Origin: Flavobacterium sp.
GTDB lineage: Bacteria; Bacteroidota; Bacteroidia; Flavobacteriales; Flavobacteriaceae
Length of the DNA stretch: 56,209 nucleotides
Assembly: GCA_026390995.1 (NCBI GenBank)
Contig: JAPLEX010000076.1
Coordinates: 1 to 56,209, forward strand
Direction of reading: 5' to 3'
Shown: one piece after another, positions 1 through 7,468 of the stretch
Layout of the letters: each line of letters opens with the position of its first letter
Position numbering within the stretch: position 1 is the first letter of the stretch
Made by a program: the position numbers and the translations under genes
Notes under the pieces: generated by a model
The model's database searches: none
The model's input: only the letters and a program-made list of their open reading frames with translations
Told to the model about the DNA's origin: nothing

Positions 1-61
1 GCTGCGCGAATACTAAATTCAGATTTTGTAAGTTTATGCCTTTAATACGATTTTCTTTTTT

Positions 62-901
62 ATGAAAAAATTTTCCTTCCCTGTTTGGATTGCTGTTGTG
101 TTTGTGTGTGCGCTGTTTTTGATTTTTGCCACTTCTGTAGAAAATAAAAACAAAATCACCCGCGAAGGAACACCCCAATTTTTTCCAGCCAAAATTGATT
201 TTTCGGGTGAAGAAACCCCGCTTCAAATTACCGATGTGCGCGAACGCTTGGACCGTGAATTGTTGGTAAATGCCAATCTGGATGCCAGTACACTATTAAT
301 CATCAAAAGAGCCAACCGCGTATTTCCCATCATCGAACCCATCTTGCAACGCAAAGGCGTGCCCGACGATTTCAAATATCTAGCGGTAATCGAAAGTGGC
401 TTGGTGCATGCCGTGTCTTCGGCAGGAGCTAGAGGGATTTGGCAATTCATGCACCATTTAGAAAAAGCCACCGAAGCCGCCTGTGATTATTTGTTGCAAG
501 CCAAAGCCAAATTTGGTTCGTGGACCTTAGCCGCCGCCGCCTACAATGGCGGAATGAGCGGCGTTGGAAAACAAATTGAAAACCAACAAGTAAACAACTA
601 TTATGATTTATTGCTCAACGACGAAACGGCACGCTATGTGTTTCGCATCTTGGCTTTAAAAGAAATCATGCAAAATCCAGTAAAATTCGGTTTTGAAATT
701 AGCCCTGAAGAACTGTATAAAAACCTACCCTCCAAGAAAATTGTGGTGGACAGTTCCATTAGCAACTTGGCTCAATTTGCCAAAAGCCAAGGCATCAATT
801 ATAAAATTTTGAAATTGCATAATCCCTGGTTGCGTGATACCAAATTGCCCAATCCTGGGAAGAAGAAATACGAGATTGAGATTCCGTTGGAGGGGTATTG
901 A
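62..901 (+). CDS. Lytic transglycosylase (SLT/MltD-type) with an internal deletion
   Basis: Predicted to cleave the MurNAc-GlcNAc bond of peptidoglycan in the cell envelope. Residues 1-25 form an N-terminal signal/anchor. The SLT domain spans about 85-175, with catalytic Glu111 in the IESG motif, the AGARGIWQFM motif (121-130) and the FGSWTLAAAAYNGG motif (151-164). In the family, WQFM is followed by about 20 residues (a ...KEYGLEV...VDERY-like stretch) before HLEKATEAAC. Here HHLEKATEAAC follows at once, so roughly 20 residues of the cleft are missing in frame. The C-terminal half (ISNLAQFAKSQGINYKILK, NPWLRDTKLPN) looks intact. The gene stands alone, with its start codon just after a T-rich leader. 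The fold family is clear; enzymatic activity is doubtful. Confidence 0.85.
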   Translation: MKKFSFPVWIAVVFVCALFLIFATSVENKNKITREGTPQFFPAKIDFSGEETPLQITDVRERLDRELLVNANLDASTLLIIKRANRVFPIIEPILQRKGVPDDFKYLAVIESGLVHAVSSAGARGIWQFMHHLEKATEAACDYLLQAKAKFGSWTLAAAAYNGGMSGVGKQIENQQVNNYYDLLLNDETARYVFRILALKEIMQNPVKFGFEISPEELYKNLPSKKIVVDSSISNLAQFAKSQGINYKILKLHNPWLRDTKLPNPGKKKYEIEIPLEGY

Positions 902-1001
902 TTTTAGCTATTTTGGATTGCAAAAAACTTTTGCAAACAACAGCATTACTTATCGCTTACTATTGGGAGATGAAAGACAAAGAGATTAGAGACGAAAATA
1001 C

Positions 1002-1043
1002 AACTTTCGACTTTATGACTTTTGACTTTATGACTTTACGACT
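1002..1043. repeat. Short GACTTT-type tandem repeat
   Basis: The intergenic tract consists of repeated GACTTTA/TGACTTT units (about five in 42 bp) directly after the mtaB stop codon. A separate hairpin, TTGCAAAA-aac-TTTTGCAA, lies at 918-936. Neither encodes a credible gene. Confidence 0.5.
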
Positions 1044-2353
1044 CAAACCCCTCTCACCGACCCATCTTCATCAATATGGCTCAATTGCACCGTTTGCAAG
1101 GTATTGACCAATTCGGGATTCCAAGGTGCTTTCACTTTCACGTAGTTTTCGGAAAAGCCATACATATACCCGGCTTTGTTTTCGCCTTCAAACAACACCT
1201 TGCGGGTAGTGCCCAATTGGCTTTCATAAAAAGCACGGCGTTTTTTGACCGATAATCCGCGCAGCATTTTACTGCGTTTGGCACGCACAGCTGTTGGCAC
1301 CACGCCATCCATAGCAGCGGCCTCCGTGTTATCGCGTTCCGAATAGGTAAATACGTGCAAATACGAGATGGGCAATTCATTCAAAAAATGATAGGTTTCC
1401 AAAAACAACTCATCGGTTTCACCGGGAAAGCCCACAATCACATCCACACCAATACAAGCATCGGGCAGGTGTTGGCGAATGGCTGTCACTCGATCCACAT
1501 AAACGTCACGCAAATAACGGCGTTTCATTTTTTTCAAAATCACGTCACTACCCGATTGCAACGGGATGTGAAAATGCGGCACAAAGGTTTTGCTTTGCGC
1601 TACAAACGCGATGGTTTCGTTGCGCAGCAAATTGGGCTCTATCGACGAAATGCGCAGGCGTTCAATCCCGGGCACTTCGTCAAGCGCTTGCACCAAATCC
1701 AAAAAGGTGTGTTCGTGTTTTTTGTTGCCAAATTCTCCTTTGCCGTAATCGCCAATGTTCACGCCAGTAAGCACAATTTCTTTGATTCCTTGGGCGGCAA
1801 TTTCGAAGGCATTTTGCAACACATTTTCTAAAGCATCGCTGCGGGAAATCCCACGAGCCAAGGGAATCGTACAATACGTACATTTATAATCACAGCCGTC
1901 TTGCACTTTCAAGAAAGCGCGGGTGCGGTCGCCTATCGAGTAGCTGCCTACATAAAAATCGGCTTCTTCGATCTCGCAAGAATGCACTTCGCCTCGATCG
2001 TTTTTGGCCAAATTGTGTATGTAATCGGTAATTTTAAATTTCTCAGTGGCGCCCAACACCAAATCTACACCATCTACTGCCGCCAATTCTTCGGGTTTGA
2101 GTTGCGCATAACAGCCCACGGCCGCCACAAAGGCTTGGTTGTTTTTTTGCAAGGCTTTTTTCACCACCTGCTTAAACTGCTTGTCGGCATTATCGGTCAC
2201 CGAACAAGTGTTAATCACGTATATATCGGCCGCTTCTTCAAAATCAACGCGATCAAAACCTTCGTCTTGAAACGAACGGGCAATGGTCGAGGTTTCCGAA
2301 AAATTCAGTTTACAACCTAAGGTATAAAAAGCTACTTTTTTTCTATCAGTCAT
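1043..2353 (-). CDS. mtaB: tRNA t6A37 methylthiotransferase MtaB
   Basis: Radical-SAM enzyme that adds a methylthio group to N6-threonylcarbamoyladenosine at position 37 of ANN-decoding tRNAs. The N-terminal MTTase domain shows the three cysteines of the auxiliary 4Fe-4S cluster (in TLGCKLNFSE, INTCSVT and AVGCYAQL). The radical-SAM CxxxCxxC motif is DGCDYKCTYCTIP, and a TRAM-like C-terminus follows. At 436 aa from the ATG at 2353 it matches the family length. An upstream in-frame start at 2527 would add 58 residues unlike the family and overlap the GlmU-like gene, so it is rejected. The structured repeat at 2354-2459 lies directly upstream. Confidence 0.93.
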   Translation of the reverse strand: MTDRKKVAFYTLGCKLNFSETSTIARSFQDEGFDRVDFEEAADIYVINTCSVTDNADKQFKQVVKKALQKNNQAFVAAVGCYAQLKPEELAAVDGVDLVLGATEKFKITDYIHNLAKNDRGEVHSCEIEEADFYVGSYSIGDRTRAFLKVQDGCDYKCTYCTIPLARGISRSDALENVLQNAFEIAAQGIKEIVLTGVNIGDYGKGEFGNKKHEHTFLDLVQALDEVPGIERLRISSIEPNLLRNETIAFVAQSKTFVPHFHIPLQSGSDVILKKMKRRYLRDVYVDRVTAIRQHLPDACIGVDVIVGFPGETDELFLETYHFLNELPISYLHVFTYSERDNTEAAAMDGVVPTAVRAKRSKMLRGLSVKKRRAFYESQLGTTRKVLFEGENKAGYMYGFSENYVKVKAPWNPELVNTLQTVQLSHIDEDGSVRGV

Positions 2354-2459
2354 GTTTTGTTTATTTGGGCGAATCCCGTTGGGTCGGGCTATCCGCTCTA
2401 TCTGCGTTTGCACGCAGGATGCCGCTGCTATCCCTTTCGCAGCTTCAATAGCAACGGTA
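2354..2459. repeat. Flavobacterial structured intergenic repeat (copy 1)
   Basis: The 106 bp between the GlmU-like gene and mtaB contain GGGCG, then GTCGGGCTATCCGCT, a hairpin (CTGCG-tttgca-CGCAG), then GGATGCCGCTGCTATCCC. The same order of blocks around a variable hairpin recurs between genes in many Flavobacterium-type genomes, as I recall, and a degenerate inverted copy lies at 5724-5806. Function is unknown; a terminator or REP-like element is possible. Confidence 0.6.
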
Positions 2460-3635
2460 TTAGTCTTTACGCCACTTTTGCGTTTGCTCAAACACCGCTT
2501 CCAAAATACGCGCTTCCACCTCATCAAATTCTACCGAACGGCGAGACATCGCAATGCGGGCAGTTTCAAAGGCTTTTTTGGTAAGGTAAGTGGTAAAACC
2601 TTGCGCACCGCCCCAAGTAAAACTGGGTACAAAATTGCGCGGAAATCCACTACCAAAAATATTGGCGCTCACCCCAACCACGGTGCCGGTATTAAACATG
2701 GTATTGATGGCACATTTGCTGTGATCCCCCATGATTAAGCCACAAAATTGCAGACCTGTTTTGGCAAATCCTTCTTTTTCGTAGCTCCACAATTTTACTT
2801 CTTCGTAATTGTTTTTCAAGTTGGAGTTGTTGCTGTCGGCGCCTAGGTTACACCATTCGCCCAAAACTGCATTGCCCAAAAAGCCATCGTGGCCTTTGTT
2901 TGAATAGGCAAATAGCACCACGTTATTGAGCTCTCCTCCCACGCGACAGTGCGGCCCTACTGTAGTAGCACCGTATATTTTAGTAGCCAGTTTCACCACG
3001 GCGTGATCACACAACGCAAAAGGCCCGCGAATCACAGAACCTTCCATGATTTCGGTGTCTTTACCAATGTAGATTGGACCCGTAGACGCATTTAAAGTGA
3101 CAAATTCGAGTTGGGCACCTTCTTCAATAAAAATATGATCGGGTGCAATTACATTCACACTTTTAGGAATCGGTTGCGAGCTGCGGTCTTCGGTAAGCAA
3201 AGCAAAATCGGCACGCAAGGCCGCATCATTTTTGGCAAAAATGTCCCAAGGATGGGCTATTTGTATGCATTCTCCTGCAAAGTCAGTGATTGCATAGGTG
3301 TCAAAATCTACGGTTTCTTGCGATTCTTGGGTATAAAAAGCAACCACATTTTCTCCATGAAACACCGCCTGATTGGGGCCTAAGTCTTGGATTAACTCTA
3401 CCAATTCTGCGGTTGGCAAATAAGAGGCATTAATCATCACATTGTGCTCCATCTCCACCATGGGAAACTTCTCAGACAAGTAGTCTTCGGTCAAGGAGGT
3501 AGTGGTGGTCCCTAAATACTTTTCCCATTTTTCGCGGATGGTTAAAATTCCCACACGGATATCGGCAACGGGTCGCGTAAACGTGAGTGGCAATAAAGCT
3601 GTTCGGACGGGGCCGTCAAAAAGAATATAATTCAT
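2460..3635 (-). CDS. GlmU-like putative sugar nucleotidyltransferase
   Basis: A 391-aa protein with an N-terminal nucleotidyltransferase-like domain (opening MNYILFDGPVRTALLPLTFT, of the NTP_transf_4 kind) and a C-terminal left-handed beta-helix acyltransferase-like region. The latter shows isoleucine/valine-rich hexapeptides at about 170-330 (for example IYIGKDTEIMEGSVIRGPF). Bacteroidota carry this family as a GlmU relative; the true substrate is not known from sequence. Length matches the family. It has its own leader and lies 106 bp upstream of mtaB, separated by the structured repeat. Confidence 0.85.
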   Translation of the reverse strand: MNYILFDGPVRTALLPLTFTRPVADIRVGILTIREKWEKYLGTTTTSLTEDYLSEKFPMVEMEHNVMINASYLPTAELVELIQDLGPNQAVFHGENVVAFYTQESQETVDFDTYAITDFAGECIQIAHPWDIFAKNDAALRADFALLTEDRSSQPIPKSVNVIAPDHIFIEEGAQLEFVTLNASTGPIYIGKDTEIMEGSVIRGPFALCDHAVVKLATKIYGATTVGPHCRVGGELNNVVLFAYSNKGHDGFLGNAVLGEWCNLGADSNNSNLKNNYEEVKLWSYEKEGFAKTGLQFCGLIMGDHSKCAINTMFNTGTVVGVSANIFGSGFPRNFVPSFTWGGAQGFTTYLTKKAFETARIAMSRRSVEFDEVEARILEAVFEQTQKWRKD

Positions 3636-3689
3636 GGAAGACGTTCTTGGTTAACTGGGCCAAAGTTACCAATTTATCGCGCAAATAAA

Positions 3690-3717
3690 AATAAAAAGCC
3701 TCCCGGTTGGGAGGCTT
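3690..3717 (-). terminator. Rho-independent terminator of rpmE2
   Basis: Perfect 9-bp stem AAGCCTCCC/GGGAGGCTT (3696-3704 and 3709-3717) with a GGTT loop, followed on the minus strand by a T-rich run. It lies 25 bp past the rpmE2 stop codon. Confidence 0.85.
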
Positions 3718-3741
3718 GGTATATTTTGAACACAATAAAAA

Positions 3742-3987
3742 CTATTTGATGTGTTTGGCGTATTTGGTTTTAAATTTATCAATACGTCCTGCTGTATCGA
3801 TCAATTTAGATTTACCAGTGTAAAAAGGGTGAGAAGTTCTAGAAATCTCCATTTTCACTACCGGGTATTCTACGCCGTCGTGCATAATGGTTTCTTTGGT
3901 ATCGGCAGTTGATTTGGTGATGAACACATCTTCGTTTGACATGTCTTTGAAAGCAACTAATCTGTAGTTCTCTGGGTGAATTCCCAT
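3742..3987 (-). CDS. rpmE2: 50S ribosomal protein L31 type B
   Basis: An 81-aa ribosomal protein of the large subunit. [18 protein letters not shown] at the start and [20 protein letters not shown] in the C-terminal half are typical of L31. The zinc-binding cysteine pair of type A L31 is absent, which defines type B (the zinc-independent form). It is a single-gene unit with its own terminator at 3690-3717 and a promoter match about 110 bp upstream (4092-4121), leaving an unusually long leader of about 100 nt. Confidence 0.95.
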   Translation of the reverse strand: MGIHPENYRLVAFKDMSNEDVFITKSTADTKETIMHDGVEYPVVKMEISRTSHPFYTGKSKLIDTAGRIDKFKTKYAKHIK

Positions 3988-4091
3988 GGTATGTTTTTTT
4001 TCTAATTGAATTATAAGTTGTTTTGAAGCTTTTATTGCAAAAGGTATAAACTCCTTATAACTTTTTATTTTCTACTATTATTTTGAGTGCG

Positions 4092-4121
4092 CAAATTTAC
4101 ACTTATTTTTCAAAAAACAAA
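4092..4121 (-). promoter_or_regulatory. Bacteroidota-type promoter of rpmE2
   Basis: On the minus strand a TTTG (4118-4121) is followed after 18 nt by TAAATTTG (4092-4099), a full match to TAnnTTTG. Transcription would start near 4087, giving a leader of about 100 nt that holds a small AAGG/CCTT hairpin. Confidence 0.5.
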
Positions 4122-4188
4122 TCGAATCACGCTTTTTTTACTTGGAAGCCCAAAATCAAAAATGTTACGGCATTCGTGTGGGATTTAC

Positions 4189-4196
4189 TATATTTG
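4189..4196 (+). promoter_or_regulatory. -7 promoter box upstream of DUF4199 gene
   Basis: TATATTTG is a perfect TAnnTTTG match 28 bp before the start codon at 4225. No clear TTG is seen at the -33 distance. Confidence 0.4.
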
Positions 4197-4224
4197 TGGC
4201 TCATTTTTAAAATGATCCTTTACC

Positions 4225-4752
4225 ATGGACACACAAAAGAAAATCGCCCTAAATATGGGCTTATTATTGGGATTAACGCTTACTTTACTACTCACCATCC
4301 TGTATGTAATGGACCTCAATTTGTTTACCAAATCGTGGGTAGGTATTGTAAATGTGGGCATCATTACCGTATTTGGTGTGCTTGCCTCCGTGCAATACAA
4401 AAAAATATTGGGTGGTTTTATCACCTTCAAAGAATCGTTTACCAGTTTTTTTATTGCTGTGCTAATCGGTTTTTTAATTTCTACGCTATTCAATATCGTG
4501 CTTTTTAATGTGATTGATGTAGAAGCCAAAACAATCCTTTCTGAAAACGTGATTAAATACACGGTAGAAATGATGCAAAAATTTGGGGCCAAAGCAGCCG
4601 ATATTAAAAAAGTGGTCGAAGACATGCGGACTTCTGATTCATTTGGAGTTGCAGGCCAACTTAAAGGCTTCTTTTTTAATATTATATTCTACAGCATCAT
4701 CGGATTAATTTCGTCGTTAATCATCAAACGAGTTCCACCTCAAAGCTTGTAA
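4225..4752 (+). CDS. DUF4199 domain membrane protein
   Basis: A 175-aa inner-membrane protein with four hydrophobic segments (about 8-28, 37-55, 68-95 and 148-168). It matches the DUF4199 family common in Bacteroidota, where it often precedes a GT2 glycosyltransferase, as it does here with a 3-bp gap. A co-transcribed, possibly accessory role in polyprenyl-linked glycosyl transfer is inferred only from this pairing. No catalytic motif is visible. Confidence 0.85.
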   Translation: MDTQKKIALNMGLLLGLTLTLLLTILYVMDLNLFTKSWVGIVNVGIITVFGVLASVQYKKILGGFITFKESFTSFFIAVLIGFLISTLFNIVLFNVIDVEAKTILSENVIKYTVEMMQKFGAKAADIKKVVEDMRTSDSFGVAGQLKGFFFNIIFYSIIGLISSLIIKRVPPQSL

Positions 4753-4755
4753 CGC

Positions 4756-5706
4756 ATGAATCTATCCCTCGTTATTCCTTTACTCAACGAACAAGAATCC
4801 CTGCGCGAATTGCACGATTGGATTGTTCAGGTTATGAACACACACGGCTATTCGTATGAGGTTTTGTTTATTGACGACGGAAGCACCGATAATTCCTGGC
4901 AAATTATCAGCGAGTTGGCTGCTGCAAACCAGAATGTAAAAGGAATTCAGTTTCAAAAAAATTACGGCAAATCGCAGGCCTTGCACGCTGGTTTTGCCAA
5001 AGCCCAAGGCGAGGTGATCATTACCATGGATGCCGATTTGCAAGACAGCCCCGATGAAATTCCGGGATTGTATGAACTCATTACCCAACAACACTTTGAT
5101 TTGGTTTCGGGTTGGAAAAAGAAACGCTACGATTCGGTGGTGAGCAAGAATTTACCGTCCAAATTGTTCAATTGGGCCGCTCGAAAAACTTCGGGGGTGC
5201 AACTCAACGATTTCAATTGCGGACTCAAAGCCTATAAAAAAGTAGTAATCAAAAACATCGAAGTCTCGGGCGAAATGCACCGCTACATTCCGGTTTTGGC
5301 CAAAAATGCCGGCTTTTCTAAAATAGGCGAAAAGGTGGTGAAACACCAAGCGCGTAAATACGGCGAAACCAAGTTTGGCATGGAACGCTTCATAAACGGC
5401 TTCTTGGATTTGATTACCATTTGGTTCTTGTCCCGCTTTGGTAAACGCCCGATGCACTTGTTTGGCGCCCTGGGGGTAATCATGTTTAGTATTGGGTTTA
5501 TTTCGACTGGCACCATTATTACTGTAAAACTGATTAAACTGTATTCTGGCTTACCCACAATACTGGTTACCGCCAATCCTTTATTTTATATTGCACTAAC
5601 CACTATGATCATCGGAACGCAATTGTTTTTGGCTGGATTTTTAGGCGAAATCATCCTGCGCTCCAAAAACAACGACGACCGCTATAAAATTGCAAACGAA
5701 TTGTAA
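4756..5706 (+). CDS. GT2 family glycosyltransferase (DPM1/GtrB-like)
   Basis: A 316-aa membrane-bound glycosyltransferase. The GT-A domain (1-220) shows LSLVIPLLNEQESL at the start, FIDDGSTDNSW (the first aspartates) and TMDADLQDSPDEIP (the metal-binding DxD-like motif). Two C-terminal membrane helices (about 232-258 and 270-298) place the active site at the cytoplasmic face. Members transfer a sugar from a nucleotide donor to undecaprenyl phosphate; donor identity cannot be read from sequence. Forms an operon with the DUF4199 gene. Confidence 0.9.
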   Translation: MNLSLVIPLLNEQESLRELHDWIVQVMNTHGYSYEVLFIDDGSTDNSWQIISELAAANQNVKGIQFQKNYGKSQALHAGFAKAQGEVIITMDADLQDSPDEIPGLYELITQQHFDLVSGWKKKRYDSVVSKNLPSKLFNWAARKTSGVQLNDFNCGLKAYKKVVIKNIEVSGEMHRYIPVLAKNAGFSKIGEKVVKHQARKYGETKFGMERFINGFLDLITIWFLSRFGKRPMHLFGALGVIMFSIGFISTGTIITVKLIKLYSGLPTILVTANPLFYIALTTMIIGTQLFLAGFLGEIILRSKNNDDRYKIANEL

Positions 5707-5723
5707 AGCGCTTTTTCCTACTG

Positions 5724-5806
5724 CCCTAGCCCGGATTGCAACGGCAGCTTTTCAAGCCAGGGTTTGGCTTGAAAACTAAAGTGGAAAGCTGGAAAACGCT
5801 TCAAAA
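5724..5806. repeat. Flavobacterial structured intergenic repeat (degenerate copy 2, inverted)
   Basis: CTAGCCCGGATTGCAACGG is followed by a perfect 11-bp hairpin (TTTTCAAGCCA 5749-5759, TGGCTTGAAAA 5765-5775) and then AAAGTGGAAAGCTGGAAA. The block order is the reverse complement of copy 1 at 2354-2459. The hairpin with flanking A/T tracts could also end transcription of the GT2 gene. Confidence 0.5.
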
Positions 5807-5828
5807 AAAATAACCTACGCATACCTTT

Positions 5829-7412
5829 ATGAATTTACCATCTCATCTTATTAGCGCAGTAAACGAATGGCTTAGCCCGGTTTTTGACACCGAAACGCAG
5901 GCGCACATTCGCGAAATGGCGGAAACCAATGTGAAAGAATTGGAAGAAAGTTTTTATAAAAATCTTGAATTTGGCACCGGTGGTATGCGCGGCGTAATGG
6001 GCGTGGGCACCAACCGAATCAACAAATATACCTTGGGCAAAAATACCCAAGGGCTTTCCAATTATTTACAGCAATCGTTTCCGGGCGAAAATCTAAAAGT
6101 CGTGATCGCCTTTGATTGCCGCCACAACAGCCAAACTTTGGCCAAAGTGGTCGCCGATGTGTTCTCGGCCAACGGGATTCAGGTGTATTTATTTTCTGAT
6201 TTGCGTCCTACACCTGAACTGAGTTTTGCGCTAAAACACTTGAAATGTCAGGCTGGAATTGTACTCACGGCCTCACACAATCCCCCCGAATACAATGGCT
6301 ACAAGGTGTATTGGGAAGATGGAGGGCAATTGGTTCCGCCGCAAGACAAAGAAATCATTCAAGTGATTGAATCGTTGAACTATGCCGACATTCAATTTAC
6401 GGCCAACGAAAATCTCATTACCTATATCGATCAAGAAATTGACGAAGCCTTTATTGCGTCGTCTATTGCCCATGCTGGGTTTAATACGCCACAAGCCGAC
6501 AAAGACAACTTGCAAATTGTATTTACTTCCTTGCATGGCACCTCGATTACGGCCGTTCCGCAAACCTTAGCTCAAGCAGGCTATACGCAAGTTCACATAG
6601 TGCCCGAACAAGCCGAACCCAATGGCGATTTCCCGACAGTGATTTCACCAAACCCCGAAGAACCCGAAGCACTCACGATGGCCTTGGCTTTAGCCGAGAA
6701 AACCGGAGCCGATTTGGTGGTGGGTACCGATCCCGATTGCGACCGATTGGGTGTGGCCGTGCGCGATCTATCAGGTAAAATGGTATTGCTCAACGGAAAC
6801 CAAACCATGGTGTTGATGACCGCATTTTTGCTTGAACAATGGAAAAACCAAGGCAAAATCACCGGCAAACAATTTGTGGGATCAACGATCGTTTCTACCC
6901 CCATGGTACTCGAATTGGCCTCGGCCTATGACGTAGAATGCAAAGTGGGCTTAACCGGATTCAAATGGATTGCCAAAATGATCAAAGATTTTCCGGAGTT
7001 GGAATTTATTGGCGGTGGTGAAGAAAGCTTTGGATATATGGTGGGCGATGCGGTGCGCGACAAAGATGCCGTAGCCGCCACTTTACTCATGTGCGAAGTA
7101 GCCGCGCAAGCCAAAGCCATGGGCAGCTCGGTATACCGAGAACTATTGAATTTGTATGTCGACCACGGATTTTACAAAGAGCAATTGGTTTCGCTCACCA
7201 AAAAAGGACGCGAAGGCTTGCAAGAAATCAACCAAATGATGATTGACATGCGTGAAAATCCGATCAAAACCTTGAATGGTCAACGCGTGATCATGGTAGA
7301 GGACTATAAAAACAGCACCGCAACCAATTTATTAGACGGTAGCGTGGAAATCTTGCAGATTCCAAAATCGGATGTATTGATTTATTACACGGAAGACGGC
7401 GCCAAAATTTAG
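5829..7412 (+). CDS. Phosphoglucomutase/phosphomannomutase, C-terminally truncated
   Basis: Alpha-D-phosphohexomutase interconverting hexose 1- and 6-phosphates in the cytoplasm. It has the active-site serine loop TASHNPPEYNG (Ser149), the metal loop DPDCDRLG (about 297-304) and the sugar-binding loop GGGEESFGY (about 396-404). The protein stops at residue 527 after YYTEDGAKI. In the family this is followed by a RPSGTEPK phosphate-binding loop and about 45 more residues. Here a TAG sits directly after AKI; the next in-frame codons read ARPSGQKIKI, a damaged version of that loop, and then end. The distal phosphate-binding loop is therefore lost and activity is doubtful. The start is well supported. 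Confidence 0.88.
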   Translation: MNLPSHLISAVNEWLSPVFDTETQAHIREMAETNVKELEESFYKNLEFGTGGMRGVMGVGTNRINKYTLGKNTQGLSNYLQQSFPGENLKVVIAFDCRHNSQTLAKVVADVFSANGIQVYLFSDLRPTPELSFALKHLKCQAGIVLTASHNPPEYNGYKVYWEDGGQLVPPQDKEIIQVIESLNYADIQFTANENLITYIDQEIDEAFIASSIAHAGFNTPQADKDNLQIVFTSLHGTSITAVPQTLAQAGYTQVHIVPEQAEPNGDFPTVISPNPEEPEALTMALALAEKTGADLVVGTDPDCDRLGVAVRDLSGKMVLLNGNQTMVLMTAFLLEQWKNQGKITGKQFVGSTIVSTPMVLELASAYDVECKVGLTGFKWIAKMIKDFPELEFIGGGEESFGYMVGDAVRDKDAVAATLLMCEVAAQAKAMGSSVYRELLNLYVDHGFYKEQLVSLTKKGREGLQEINQMMIDMRENPIKTLNGQRVIMVEDYKNSTATNLLDGSVEILQIPKSDVLIYYTEDGAKI

Positions 7413-7468
7413 GCCCGACCCAGCGGACAAAAAATCAAAATCATTTTAAAAGAACTAAGTATCATTTA

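Noticed and set aside
898..1107. Open frame of 69 codons after the transglycosylase gene
   Set aside because: It runs through the GACTTT repeat and into the mtaB end, resembles no protein and has no leader signal.
2354..2527. N-terminal extension of MtaB
   Set aside because: The extra 58 residues come from the structured repeat and the GlmU-like gene; the MTDRKK start fits the family.
4083..4508. Open frame overlapping the DUF4199 gene in another frame
   Set aside because: Low-complexity translation and complete overlap with a well-supported gene and the rpmE2 promoter.
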